Shown here: piece after piece, positions 27,361-36,764 of the stretch
Position numbering within the stretch: position 1 is the first letter of the stretch
Layout: each line of letters starts with the position of its first letter
Origin: Azoarcus_F sp036734105
Lineage (GTDB): Bacteria > Pseudomonadota > Gammaproteobacteria > Burkholderiales > Rhodocyclaceae
Length of the DNA: 64,000 bases
Reading direction: 5' to 3'
NCBI GenBank assembly: GCA_036734105.1
Contig: DAIMZH010000001.1
Location: 85,246 to 149,245, forward strand
Made by a program: the position numbers and the translations under genes
The notes under the pieces: model-generated
Told to the model about the DNA's origin: nothing
The model's input: only the letters and a program-made list of their open reading frames with translations
Databases searched by the model: none

Positions 27361-28133
27361 ACGAGCACGCATTGCTGTCGGTGCGGGCTCTGGCGCATCG
27401 CTATGGTGATCAGGTCGGTTGCACGGACGTCAGCTTCGACCTCTACCCGGGCGAAGTGCTCGGCATCGTCGGTGAATCCGGCGCCGGCAAGAGCACCCTG
27501 CTCAGGTGTCTGGCCACCCAGATCGAACCGACCGCAGGCACGGTCGAATATCGAGGCCGCGATGGCGTGATGCGCGACATTTTCTCGCTCTCCGAAGCCG
27601 AGCGCCGCTTGCTGCTGCGCACCGACTGGGGCCTGGTGCATCAGAACCCGCGCGATGGATTGCGCATGGGCGTCTCTGCCGGCGGCAACGTGGGCGAACG
27701 CCTGATGGCAATCGGCGAGCGGCATTACGGGCGGATCCGGCAGCAGGCCGGTCATTGGCTGAAGGCGGTCGAAATTGACCTCAACCGCATGGACGACATG
27801 CCCGAGACCTTCTCGGGCGGCATGCAGCAGCGGGTCCAGATCGCACGCAACCTCGTCACGCACCCGCGACTGATGTTCATGGACGAACCCACCGGCGGAC
27901 TCGACGTCTCGGTGCAGGCACGCCTGCTCGACCTGTTGCGACGACTAGTGTCCGATCTGCACCTGTCGGCGATCGTCGTCACTCACGATCTCGGCGTGGT
28001 GCGCCTGCTTGCCCACCGGCTCATGGTGATGCAAGGCGGCCGCGTGGTCGAGCACGGCCTCACCGACCAGGTGCTGGACGACCCCCAGCACCCCTACAGC
28101 CAGTTGCTGGTGTCCTCGATCCTGCGCGTTTGA
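27357..28133 (+). CDS. phnK: C-P lyase ABC-type ATPase PhnK
   Basis: This 258-residue ABC ATPase has no permease partner; PhnK binds the C-P lyase core complex at PhnJ. Walker A is GESGAGKST (about residue 39), the signature FSGGMQQRVQIARNL, and Walker B RLMFMDEPTGGLD. The GTG start overlaps the phnJ stop (GTGA), with GGAGG just upstream. It is followed by phnL. Confidence 0.95.
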   Translation: MNEHALLSVRALAHRYGDQVGCTDVSFDLYPGEVLGIVGESGAGKSTLLRCLATQIEPTAGTVEYRGRDGVMRDIFSLSEAERRLLLRTDWGLVHQNPRDGLRMGVSAGGNVGERLMAIGERHYGRIRQQAGHWLKAVEIDLNRMDDMPETFSGGMQQRVQIARNLVTHPRLMFMDEPTGGLDVSVQARLLDLLRRLVSDLHLSAIVVTHDLGVVRLLAHRLMVMQGGRVVEHGLTDQVLDDPQHPYSQLLVSSILRV

Positions 28134-28144
28134 TGGAGAAAACC

Positions 28145-28852
28145 ATGAAAGATGAGGCCATCATGCTCGAAGCACGCGATCTCGCCAAGCGCTTTACGCT
28201 GCACATGCAGGGCGGTGTCGAGATCCCTGTGTTCGAGCACGCCTCACTGTCGGTGCGAGGCGGAGACTGCCTGGTGCTCTCCGGCCCCTCCGGGGCGGGC
28301 AAGTCAACCCTGCTGCGCTGCCTGTATGGCAACTACCTCGCCCAGGCAGGCAGCATCCGGGTGCAACATCGCGGCCAGATGGTCGAGTTGGTGGGTACGG
28401 AGCCGCGCGTCGTGCTCGACGTGCGGCGGGTCACGCTCGGCTACGTCAGCCAGTTCCTGCGGGTCATCCCACGGGTGTCGGCGCTGGACCTCGTCATGGA
28501 ACCCCTGCTGTCGCGCGGGATCGCGACCGAGGAAGCCCGCGAGCGTGCCCAGGCCATCCTCGCGCGTCTCAACATACCCCGCACGCTTTGGCAGCTTGCC
28601 CCGTCCACCTTCTCCGGTGGCGAGCAGCAACGGGTCAACATTGCCCGGGGACTGGTCGCAGGGTATCCGGTGATGCTGCTCGACGAGCCAACCGCGTCGC
28701 TCGATGCAGCCAACCGCAAAACCGTCATCGAACTCATTCATGATGCACTCGCCCGTGGTACCGCGGTCGTCGGCATCTTCCACGACGAGGCGGTACGCGA
28801 CGCGGTATGCACACACAGCTACGATGTCACCCGGGACAGGCTCATCGCATGA
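28145..28852 (+). CDS. phnL: C-P lyase ABC-type ATPase PhnL
   Basis: This 235-residue ABC ATPase works with PhnGHI in coupling phosphonate to the ribose of a nucleotide. It has Walker A GPSGAGKST, signature FSGGEQQRVNIARGL and Walker B VMLLDEPTASLD, plus the PhnL-typical VTLGYVSQFLRVIPRVSALD. The ATG beginning MKDEAIMLEA was chosen for its GGAG 8 bases upstream; an ATG four codons earlier overlaps the phnK stop. It overlaps phnM by ATGA. Confidence 0.94.
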   Translation: MKDEAIMLEARDLAKRFTLHMQGGVEIPVFEHASLSVRGGDCLVLSGPSGAGKSTLLRCLYGNYLAQAGSIRVQHRGQMVELVGTEPRVVLDVRRVTLGYVSQFLRVIPRVSALDLVMEPLLSRGIATEEARERAQAILARLNIPRTLWQLAPSTFSGGEQQRVNIARGLVAGYPVMLLDEPTASLDAANRKTVIELIHDALARGTAVVGIFHDEAVRDAVCTHSYDVTRDRLIA

Positions 28853-29991
28853 CCAACGAACTCATACTCGACAACGCCCGCATCATTCTTCGGGATGAGG
28901 TCCTGGATGGCCACATCTTGGTCCGCGACGGAACGATCGCGGCGATCGACACAGGCAGGTGCCGCAGCCCCGCGGCGCGGGATCTCGACGGCGACTTTCT
29001 GACGCCGGGCCTGGTCGATGTCCATACCGACAACGCCGAGCTTCATCTGCTCCCCCGGCCCGGGGTGCGCTGGCCCACGCGCCCGGGGGTGCTGGCCCAC
29101 GATGCCGCTATTGCCACCGCCGGGATCACCACAGTGCTGGACGCAATCGCCTGCGGCAGTGACCACGGCAAGGAATGGCGCAAGGACATCGCCAGCGAGA
29201 CCGTCAATGCCATCAGCGAATTACAGCGTAGCGGGCACTTCCGCGCAGATCATCTATTGCATCTACGCTGCGAAATAGTCGCTGAAGACATGGCCGAGAG
29301 CTTCACCCGGACGGTGGACAATCCACTGGTCCGGCTGGTATCCATCATGGACCACACGCCAGGAGCCAGACAGTTTGTGGATATCGACAAATTCAAACTC
29401 TATTACCGTGGCAAGCATGGGCTGGACGACCAGCAGATGGACGAGATGATCCTCACCCGCCAGCGCTTGCGAGCCGGGATCGCTCCGCAACAGCAGCAAC
29501 TCGTCGCAGACACCTGCCTGAGCCGCAACATCACACTCGCAACGCACGACGATGCCACGCTTGAGCATGTCCTGGAGGCAGTACGCCTGGGTGCGCGCCT
29601 TTCTGAGTTTCCAACCAGCATTGAGGCTGCAGACTCGGCACATCAACACGGACTCGGGACCATCATGGGCGCTCCAAATCTGGTCAGAGGTAGCTCGCAT
29701 TCCGGGAACGTGTCAGCCAGAGATCTGGCCAAGCTCGGCCTGCTGGACATGCTGACCTCGGACTACATCCCGGCCAGTCTGATGCAGGCCGCCTGGATCT
29801 TGCACAGTCATCTAGGTTTCAGCCTGCCGGTGGCCTTCGACACTGTGGCAGGTCGCCCGGCCGCTGCACTTGGCCTGCACGACAGAGGTCAGATCGGAGT
29901 CGGTCTGCGCGCCGACCTTGTTCGCGTACACCCCAGCATTCACGGACCCGTGATCAGGCGCGTCTGGCGCACAGGGCTGGAGATAGCCTGA
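28849..29991 (+). CDS. phnM: Alpha-D-ribose 1-methylphosphonate 5-triphosphate diphosphatase PhnM
   Basis: This 380-residue amidohydrolase-superfamily enzyme removes pyrophosphate from the ribose phosphonate triphosphate, making the substrate of PhnJ. Metal-binding motifs are visible: GLVDVHTDNAELH (the HxD/N position), then LHLRCEIV and THDDATLEHV, and the C-terminal RADLVRVHP. Length matches E. coli PhnM (378). It ends the ATGA-coupled run phnJ-phnM, and no phnN or phnP follows. Confidence 0.95.
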   Translation: MTNELILDNARIILRDEVLDGHILVRDGTIAAIDTGRCRSPAARDLDGDFLTPGLVDVHTDNAELHLLPRPGVRWPTRPGVLAHDAAIATAGITTVLDAIACGSDHGKEWRKDIASETVNAISELQRSGHFRADHLLHLRCEIVAEDMAESFTRTVDNPLVRLVSIMDHTPGARQFVDIDKFKLYYRGKHGLDDQQMDEMILTRQRLRAGIAPQQQQLVADTCLSRNITLATHDDATLEHVLEAVRLGARLSEFPTSIEAADSAHQHGLGTIMGAPNLVRGSSHSGNVSARDLAKLGLLDMLTSDYIPASLMQAAWILHSHLGFSLPVAFDTVAGRPAAALGLHDRGQIGVGLRADLVRVHPSIHGPVIRRVWRTGLEIA

Positions 29992-30084
29992 CCACAACCG
30001 GACAGCACAGTGCGCTTACCACTGCGCCAGATGAGCATCCAGCGCATAACGGAACATTACCCAGACTGACAAACCGGACCAGAC

Positions 30085-30708
30085 ATGATCAGACTGACCG
30101 AACACCCCACCATCGGACAAGACACCACTCTGACCAACACGACACTTGGTTTGTGGACCGAGCTGGGCGACAGATGCACACTGGAGAACGTGACGCTGGG
30201 TGATTACTCCTACTGCGGTGCAGACTGCATCATGCAGAACACCCGTGTCGGAAAATTCGCCAACATCGCCGCCCATGTCCGGCTTGGCCCAACCGCACAT
30301 CCGCTGGACCGTCCGACCCTGCACCACTTTACCTACAGGCGCATGGCCTACGACTTTGCCGACAGCGACGACGAGGCTTTTTTTGCAGCTCGTGCCGAAA
30401 GAACCCTCAGCACCGGTCATGATATATGGATAGGTCATGGTGCAATCGTAATGCCGGGCCTCAACATTGGCACCGGCTCAGTCATCGGTGCGGGTTCGGT
30501 AGTCACCCACAACGTCGCACCCTGGACCATAGTCGCTGGCAACCCGGCAAGAATGATCCGGCGTCGCTTTTCACCGGAGATAGCCCAGGCGATGGAGGAG
30601 ATCTGCTGGTGGAACTGGTCTCATCAGCAGTTGCGCGAATGCCTGCCAGACTTTCAGGGCAGCACCGAAGCCTTTGTAAAAAAATACGGCCTTACCCGCT
30701 CACTATGA
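30085..30708 (+). CDS. Phosphonate-associated hexapeptide-repeat acetyltransferase
   Basis: This 207-residue left-handed beta-helix protein has repeated hexapeptide turns (TLGLWTELGDRCTLENVTLG; IWIGHGAIVMPGLNIGTGSVIGAGSVV) and is of the chloramphenicol acetyltransferase-like family linked to phosphonate clusters. Members probably acetylate an amino-phosphonate or a nucleotide intermediate, but no substrate is established. Trimeric enzymes of this type use a histidine, here in DIWIGHGAIV. It follows phnM by 93 bases and overlaps msbA by ATGA, an unexpected coupling to lipid export. Confidence 0.82.
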   Translation: MIRLTEHPTIGQDTTLTNTTLGLWTELGDRCTLENVTLGDYSYCGADCIMQNTRVGKFANIAAHVRLGPTAHPLDRPTLHHFTYRRMAYDFADSDDEAFFAARAERTLSTGHDIWIGHGAIVMPGLNIGTGSVIGAGSVVTHNVAPWTIVAGNPARMIRRRFSPEIAQAMEEICWWNWSHQQLRECLPDFQGSTEAFVKKYGLTRSL

Positions 30709-32471
30709 AGGCCTCGCTGACGCTTTACGGCCGCCTGTTGCGCAGCCTGATGCCTTATCGCAAGGTGGTGTTGCTGTCGATCATGGCAATGGTTGCCACC
30801 GCAGCGTTGCAACCGCTGATGCCGGCCATGCTCAAGCCCTTGGTCGACGAGAGTCTGATCGGTCAGAACGAAACCGCGCAATGGTGGGTTCCCTTGATGC
30901 TGATGCTGATCTTTATGGCCAAAGGCATTGCCGACTATGTCGCTTCGGTCAGCAGTCAGTGGGTCGCCCAGAAGACGGTTCATGACCTCAGGGTGCAGGT
31001 CTTTGCCCATCAACTCCGGCTCCCCCTGCCCGCCCACCAATCACAGGGCAGCGGTCGCATGACCTCGCGTATCCTGCACGACATTCCGCAGGTGGCCAAT
31101 GCCCTGAGCAATGCGTGGATTGTCGTCATTCGCGACAGCCTGGTGATTGTTGGCTTGTCGGTCTTCCTGCTATGGACCGCGTGGGAGCTGGCCTTGTTGC
31201 TGCTGGCCATTGTGCCAGCGGTCGGCTGGCTGATCCGTCAGGCCAGTCGCAGGCTCAGGGCCACCAACCTGGCGATTCAGCAAACCAATGGTGCAATGAC
31301 CGGCTACATCGGCGAGGCCTTGAACGGCGTGCAGGAGATCAAGGTGTTTGGTGCCGAAGATCGCACCAGCAGCGCCTTTGGCATGATTGCCGAGCGACTG
31401 CGCAAGGAGCACATGCGCACCATACGCGTCGCATCGGCCAACTCCCCGCTGGTTCAGTTGTTTACCGCTGCCGGCGTCTCGCTGGTGTTGTGGATTGCCT
31501 CGGGCCTGTCAGCACACGACCGACTGACGCCCGGAGAATTCGTCGCCTTTGTAGCGGCAATGGCGATGCTGTTCAGCCCGCTGCGTCGTTTGACCAACAT
31601 CAACAGTGTGATTCAGCGCGGGCTGGCTGGCGCACAAAGCATTTTCGAGTTGCTGGACCAGCCGGTGGAAGCCTTGGACAATGCCGTCAACACGGACAAG
31701 GCCGCGAGCGGACATGTGCGCTTCGAATCCGTCGGTTTCAGCTATCCACAGCAGGTACGAAGCGCGCTGGAGGACTTCAGCCTGGATATTCGCCCGGGCA
31801 TGCTGGTCGCGCTGGTCGGCACATCGGGCAGCGGCAAGTCGACCGTGCTTCAGCTTCTTGCGCGCTTTCACAGTCCGCACAGCGGTGCAATTCATCTGGA
31901 CGACAGGCGGCTTGAGACGCTGCCACTCGGCTGGTTGCGCGCACAGATCGCGTGGGTCGGGCAGCACAGCGTGCTGTTCGACACCAGCATTGCCGACAAC
32001 ATCGCGCTGTCAGCGCCCCAGGCAAGCGCTGCTGACATCAGGCGTGCAGCAGAGGCAGCCGACGCGCTCGGCTTCATCGAAGCCCTCCCCGAAGGCATGC
32101 AGACGCAAGTGGGTGCCAACGGCAGCCGCCTGTCAGGTGGTCAACGACAACGAATCGCGCTTGCGCGGGCCTTTCTCAAACCTGCCCCGATTCTGCTGCT
32201 GGACGAGGCGACATCAGCCCTGGACAATCACACTGACCATGCTGTCGGCAAGGCGTTGGCAACCATGCGCGGCAGCAAGACCATCGTGGTCGTAGCACAC
32301 CGCTTATCCACCATCCGCCACGCCGACCTGATTCTGGTGATGAGTGGTGGCCGGGTGGTGGAGCGTGGCACGCACGACGAACTCATCGGAGTCAACGGCG
32401 CTTACGCCAGACTGGTAGCCGCAGATGACGAAGTCGCCCAGCCTCACACCGATGGCAGCGCACCGACTTGA
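30705..32471 (+). CDS. msbA: Lipid A export ATP-binding/permease protein MsbA
   Basis: This 588-residue homodimeric ABC exporter flips lipid A-core across the inner membrane. The N-terminal half (about residues 1-320) has six hydrophobic helices; the C-terminal half is the ATPase with GTSGSGKST, LSGGQRQRIALARA and ILLLDEATSALD. Length matches E. coli MsbA (582). The ATG at 30705 overlaps the acetyltransferase stop; the longer frame from 30426 overlaps it too much. The gene heads the LPS block. Confidence 0.93.
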   Translation: MKASLTLYGRLLRSLMPYRKVVLLSIMAMVATAALQPLMPAMLKPLVDESLIGQNETAQWWVPLMLMLIFMAKGIADYVASVSSQWVAQKTVHDLRVQVFAHQLRLPLPAHQSQGSGRMTSRILHDIPQVANALSNAWIVVIRDSLVIVGLSVFLLWTAWELALLLLAIVPAVGWLIRQASRRLRATNLAIQQTNGAMTGYIGEALNGVQEIKVFGAEDRTSSAFGMIAERLRKEHMRTIRVASANSPLVQLFTAAGVSLVLWIASGLSAHDRLTPGEFVAFVAAMAMLFSPLRRLTNINSVIQRGLAGAQSIFELLDQPVEALDNAVNTDKAASGHVRFESVGFSYPQQVRSALEDFSLDIRPGMLVALVGTSGSGKSTVLQLLARFHSPHSGAIHLDDRRLETLPLGWLRAQIAWVGQHSVLFDTSIADNIALSAPQASAADIRRAAEAADALGFIEALPEGMQTQVGANGSRLSGGQRQRIALARAFLKPAPILLLDEATSALDNHTDHAVGKALATMRGSKTIVVVAHRLSTIRHADLILVMSGGRVVERGTHDELIGVNGAYARLVAADDEVAQPHTDGSAPT

Positions 32472-32482
32472 GGGCTGGCAAG

Positions 32483-33154
32483 TCAGCCTGACGGCGGCGG
32501 GTCGAAGCGATAATCGAACAGTGCGACATCGCGGGCAAAATGCTGCGCCACCTGTTCGGCCAGAGCGTCGCTGTAGTATTTGCGGTAGTCACTGTCGCGG
32601 GTGCTCGCACGTCTGTGATGTGGCAGCGCCGGTGGTTTGACGCCGATGCGGGCGCAGACCAAGGTGAAATCCTCCAGCAGATGTTCGTAACGACCAAGGT
32701 GGTCGACCAGCACCTTGCCATGCAGATCGACAAGGTAGTCGGACTGCAACTCCATGCTGGTGTCGACGTGATACTGATAAGGACGTGACGGATCAAGTTT
32801 CCAGCGCATGAACTGCTCGAAGTTGCCCACATGGGCAATCAGGTGCGGGCGCTCACGACCGATATGGTGATAAGAGCTCACTTGCAGGTCCCAAGGATTG
32901 CGCACAAAGGCAAACTTGAACAAGGACGCAAAGGTTTCCTGTGGCAGCATCTGCTGGGCGGCGACGATCTTGGCGTGCCGCGGAAACTTGATCCCGAGCT
33001 GGTGACCAGACAAGGAGGACAGCCTCGAACACAAAAACTGCACGGGATACCACGGATCGCGATAGCGCAGCCGGTTCAACGCAGCGCGTACCGAAGTACC
33101 GCCGGTCTTGGCGATGTGCACGAACAGAAACCGGTGCTTCAGGGACAATAGCAT
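32483..33154 (-). CDS. Sulfotransferase family protein
   Basis: This 223-residue protein resembles carbohydrate sulfotransferases that use PAPS. The 5'-phosphosulfate-binding loop is FVHIAKTGGTSVRAAL near the start, and the 3'-phosphate loop is FAFVRNPWDLQVSSY about residue 82. A sulfated sugar in LPS or exopolysaccharide would fit its place at the end of the glycosyltransferase run. The ATG was chosen for AAGGAGG upstream; the frame opens one codon earlier with TTG. Its start overlaps the stop of the preceding glycosyltransferase gene by one base. Confidence 0.8.
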   Translation of the reverse strand: MLLSLKHRFLFVHIAKTGGTSVRAALNRLRYRDPWYPVQFLCSRLSSLSGHQLGIKFPRHAKIVAAQQMLPQETFASLFKFAFVRNPWDLQVSSYHHIGRERPHLIAHVGNFEQFMRWKLDPSRPYQYHVDTSMELQSDYLVDLHGKVLVDHLGRYEHLLEDFTLVCARIGVKPPALPHHRRASTRDSDYRKYYSDALAEQVAQHFARDVALFDYRFDPPPSG

Positions 33155-34348
33155 CAAGCGTCCTCCTTGCCCTGCCCGATAACCGGGCGTGCCAGTAAAA
33201 CGTCAAGGTAGGCGCGGGCCGCAATGTCGGCACGATAGTTGGCCGTGGCCTCACGCAAAGCCTCGGAAGGAACCGGCGCCAGCAGTGCGGCGTGCATGGC
33301 ACTGGCGAGGCGTCGCGCGTCACCAACCGGCACCAGTTTGCCCAGCCTGCCATGATCCAGAATCTCACGCGGGCCACTGGGACAATCCGTGGCAACACAG
33401 GTGACGCCCAGTGCCATGGCTTCGGTCAGCACATTGGGCGAACCCTCCCACGCCGAGCTGAGCACAAACAGCCGGGCGTGGGCGATCCAGGCATAGGGGT
33501 TGGCATCGAAGCCGGGCATCAGCACTTTGTTCCGCAATCCGCAATCCGCAACAAGGCGCTCCAGTGTCTCGCGCTCAGCGCCCTCGCCCAGAATGACCAG
33601 CCTGGCCTCAAGCTGCCCGGTCATCAAGGAAAACGCACGGATCAGCGTTGCAAAGTCTTTTTGTGCAGTCAATCTGCCGACGGCAATCACAACCGGCAGC
33701 GAGCGGCGAGCGGGGGCGAGGCGCGTGGTGCTGCGGAGGCTTGCGCGCGAGTTCAGCCATTGCAGGCGTCACTACCGGATTCCTTATCACTGACAAGCGG
33801 TGACGAGCAACTCCGGTCAGCGACTGTGTGTCGGCGAGGACACCTTCGGAAACACACACCACATGATCGACCTTGTCATAGATCCAGCGCATGGGGGCAA
33901 CCCGGAGTTTGCGCATCCATCCCGGCTTATGCGCGAGCGCGGCCGACAGGTTGGTGCCGAGACGCCCCACCACCCGGCAATCCACACGAGCCAGCGAACG
34001 CGCCCGGACCAGCGCGCGAATCGCTCTATCTTTTGCAGCCAGCACCGCCACCGGTCGGTGGCGACGAAGGTAGCGCGCCAACGGAAACACCGCCAACGCG
34101 CTGTGCCTGACGCCAAGATCGATCAGCCTGACGCCTGATGGCAGCGTCACACCATCCAGTCCGGACGCCCTGATTGCCAACAGATCGACTCCAACGCCCT
34201 GTGCATCGAGCGCGCCGATCAGATTGAGCACCATTTTCTCGACCCCACCCTTGCCCGAAAACGACAGCAGCACGGCAATGCGTTCGACCGACCCGGCAGG
34301 CGTATCAGCTCCGGCTGTTGATCCGTCTGCAGCATTGAGGTGGTTCAT
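33154..34348 (-). pseudogene. Glycosyltransferase family 4 gene, interrupted by a frameshift
   Basis: Two overlapping frames together encode one GT4 glycosyltransferase. The first (from 34348, MNHLNAADGS) covers the N-terminal domain with FSGKGGVEKMVLNLIGAL and ends in the NPVV(T) linker; the second supplies the C-terminal nucleotide-sugar domain (VIAVGRLTAQKDF, SSAWEGSPNVLTEAMALG). They join at a run of five G (33712-33716, plus strand): removing one base restores a continuous protein aligning with the two paralogues upstream. It is either a genuine frameshift or a homopolymer base-call error. It overlaps the upstream gene by ATGA. Confidence 0.8.
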
Positions 34349-35487
34349 GATTGTCTGAACTCCGTAAAACCAAGGGCGGCGAGATAGCGACGTGCACTGC
34401 TTTCGTCGCCATATGCCCGAACAGCCTCGCGACAGCGGGCCGGGGGTTGGGGGTTGGTCAGGAAGGCGTCGATCTGCATGGCCATGGCAAGGTGGTCGCC
34501 AACCGGCACCAGACCGCCAAGACCGGACTCTCCGAGCAGTTCGCCGGGACCGGACGGGCAATCGCAAGCAACGCTGCTGACGCCCAGGGCCAGCGCCTCC
34601 ACAAGAGCGACCGGCAAACCCTCCCAACGCGAACTCAGCGCAAACACGTCGGCATGCGCAAGATAGGCATAGGGGTTGGTTTCAAAGCCCGGCAGCGCAA
34701 CACGATCACTCACGCCCAAGGTTTTTGCCAGCGCCTCAAGTTCAGTCCGTCGCCGTCCCTCGCCAAGAATCACCAACCGACAAGGCCGCCTGCCCGCGAC
34801 AATGGCAAACGCCCGGATCAATGTCGCAAAATCCTTGCGCTCCGACAGCTCTCCAACACCAAGCACCACTGGCACCGACTTGTCATGCATCCAAGGATGT
34901 GCAGGGCTTGCCGAAGACAGGTGCATCAAGCGCTCGGTCACCACTGGAGAGGGAATCACGTGCAGTCTGTCAGGGCTGACCCCTGCCCAGGCCACCAGAT
35001 CTTCCGCGACACCCCTGGACGGCACCACCACTGCCTGGGCTGCCGTATAAGCCCAGCGCATCGAGGCGCGTTGCAGCCCACGCTCAAAACAGCCACGATC
35101 ACGCAGATTCACCGATACCGTTGTGCCCAGCCTGACCGCCACCCGGGTCGGCGTGCGCGACAGAAAGCGCGCTGCAAGTGCCACCCGGTTGACCCTGTCC
35201 TTGTCCGACAACATGGCCAACGGCTTGTGTCGGGCCAGATAACGACACAGCGCAGGCAAGGCTGTCGCTACGTGACGTGCCCCTAGTGGCACCACAGATG
35301 CGCCGCTTGGCAAGTCTTGCAGCTTTGGGCCATGCCCTTCAACACCGAGTACATCAACACGCATGCCGAGACGGACCATCGCCGGCACCAGATTGGCAAG
35401 CACACGGTCAACCCCACTATGCCCCGACGTTGCCGCAAACACCGCAACATCCGGGCGCGACGAGGTGTAAACGGCCAGCCTGCTCAT
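34345..35487 (-). CDS. Glycosyltransferase family 4, LPS-type
   Basis: This 380-residue GT-B enzyme transfers a sugar, probably onto LPS core. The N-domain has TSGHSGVDRVLANLVPAMV; the C-domain has VVLGVGELSERKDFATLIRAF, LVILGEGRRRTELEAL and SSRWEGLPVALVEALALG with the catalytic-site E. It is closely related to the genes on both sides, indicating tandem duplication. Starts and stops overlap by ATGA on each side. The sugar is not predictable. Confidence 0.87.
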   Translation of the reverse strand: MSRLAVYTSSRPDVAVFAATSGHSGVDRVLANLVPAMVRLGMRVDVLGVEGHGPKLQDLPSGASVVPLGARHVATALPALCRYLARHKPLAMLSDKDRVNRVALAARFLSRTPTRVAVRLGTTVSVNLRDRGCFERGLQRASMRWAYTAAQAVVVPSRGVAEDLVAWAGVSPDRLHVIPSPVVTERLMHLSSASPAHPWMHDKSVPVVLGVGELSERKDFATLIRAFAIVAGRRPCRLVILGEGRRRTELEALAKTLGVSDRVALPGFETNPYAYLAHADVFALSSRWEGLPVALVEALALGVSSVACDCPSGPGELLGESGLGGLVPVGDHLAMAMQIDAFLTNPQPPARCREAVRAYGDESSARRYLAALGFTEFRQS

Positions 35488-36596
35488 CGCGCTGCCTGCT
35501 GTCGAAGCGACATGAAAAGGCGCTGATAAGAGGCTGCACAACGTGCCACGGTGTACGGTCTGGTAGCCGCGATACGCGAATCGGCGTCACCCGGGCAGGC
35601 AAGCACTTCAAGCATCGCAGAGGTCATCGCCGCGACGTCATCCACCGGCACCAGCGGCGCGACACGTCCACCGTCCAGTATCTCGGCCGGCCCTGACGGG
35701 CAGTTGGTGGCTACCACTGGCGTACCCAGCGCCAGCGCTTCAGTCAGGACATTGGGCGAACCCTCCCAGCGTGACGCAAGCACAAACAAGGCAGCACGCG
35801 CCAGATAGCGATAGGGGTTGGAGTCGAAACCGGGCAGATCGACATGTTCCGCAATGCCGAGTGCCGATGCCTGCTCCTGCAGTGCGCCACGCAGACGCCC
35901 TTCACCCAGAATGACCAGCCGACAGTCACGCTGTCGGCGTACTCCGGCAAAGGCGGCAAGCAGGGTATCGAAACCTTTCTGACGCCGCAAACCACCGATG
36001 CCAACCAAAACAGGGATCTGACCCTGTGCAAACCACGGATGTGCCAGCGGCTCGTTTGCCATCGCTGCAAGCTCCGCTGTCACCACCGGGTTGAGTATCA
36101 GATGAATATGATCGAGCGGCACCCCGGCAAAGCGGGCCATGTCTGCCGCCACCCCTTGCGAGTTCGCCACGATTGCAGCCGCGCCAGCGTGGATACGCTG
36201 CAAGGTTCGAGTTGCGCGCCAGCGCTTCCAGCGACTGCGGCCAGCCAGTCGGGCTGACACGGTAGTACCGTGGCGCATGACCAGCGAGAATTCAACGCCA
36301 CTTAAACGCCGCGCCAGCAAAACGGCGGACGCCGCACGGTCCTTTCCGCACAGCACAATGTCGGGGCGCTCCTGGCGCAGATACCGGATCGCTGTCGGTA
36401 AAGCCCGAAACAGATCAGTCGCCCCGGTTTCGATCAAGCGCACTCTCCTGTCAAGGCGCTCCCGGTATACCAGATCACTTGGTCGGGTCAGAAAGTCGAC
36501 ACGCATTCCGGCAGCCACAAGACCACCAGCCAGATTCACCAGCATTCTCTCAACGCCGCCATCACCGAACGACGGCATGTATATCGCTATCAGCAA
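35484..36596 (-). CDS. Glycosyltransferase family 4, LPS-type
   Basis: This GT-B enzyme (about 370 residues) is the first of three related tandem genes. Key segments are YMPSFGDGGVERMLVNLAGGL near the N-terminus, VLVGIGGLRRQKGFDTLLAAF, LVILGEGRLRGALQEQ and ASRWEGSPNVLTEALALG. The start is uncertain: a TTG at 36596 has a partial AGG site and gives LIAIYMPSF, the family start; the frame is open to 36662 and an ATG lies at 36578. It diverges from the O-antigen ligase-like gene across about 170 bases. Confidence 0.85.
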   Translation of the reverse strand: MLIAIYMPSFGDGGVERMLVNLAGGLVAAGMRVDFLTRPSDLVYRERLDRRVRLIETGATDLFRALPTAIRYLRQERPDIVLCGKDRAASAVLLARRLSGVEFSLVMRHGTTVSARLAGRSRWKRWRATRTLQRIHAGAAAIVANSQGVAADMARFAGVPLDHIHLILNPVVTAELAAMANEPLAHPWFAQGQIPVLVGIGGLRRQKGFDTLLAAFAGVRRQRDCRLVILGEGRLRGALQEQASALGIAEHVDLPGFDSNPYRYLARAALFVLASRWEGSPNVLTEALALGTPVVATNCPSGPAEILDGGRVAPLVPVDDVAAMTSAMLEVLACPGDADSRIAATRPYTVARCAASYQRLFMSLRQQAAR

Positions 36597-36764
36597 GAAG
36601 CACCTGTGAGCGCAAATTGAATGACGTCGAGATTGTCTGTAACCGACGTAGTTGTCTGACAATACGCAGGAATTATTACAAGTGAGCGGTCGAAGCCTTT
36701 GTCATCAACGCTTAACAATCGGCAACGAGCATGCAAAGCTTCAAGCTCCGGAAACACGCATGTG

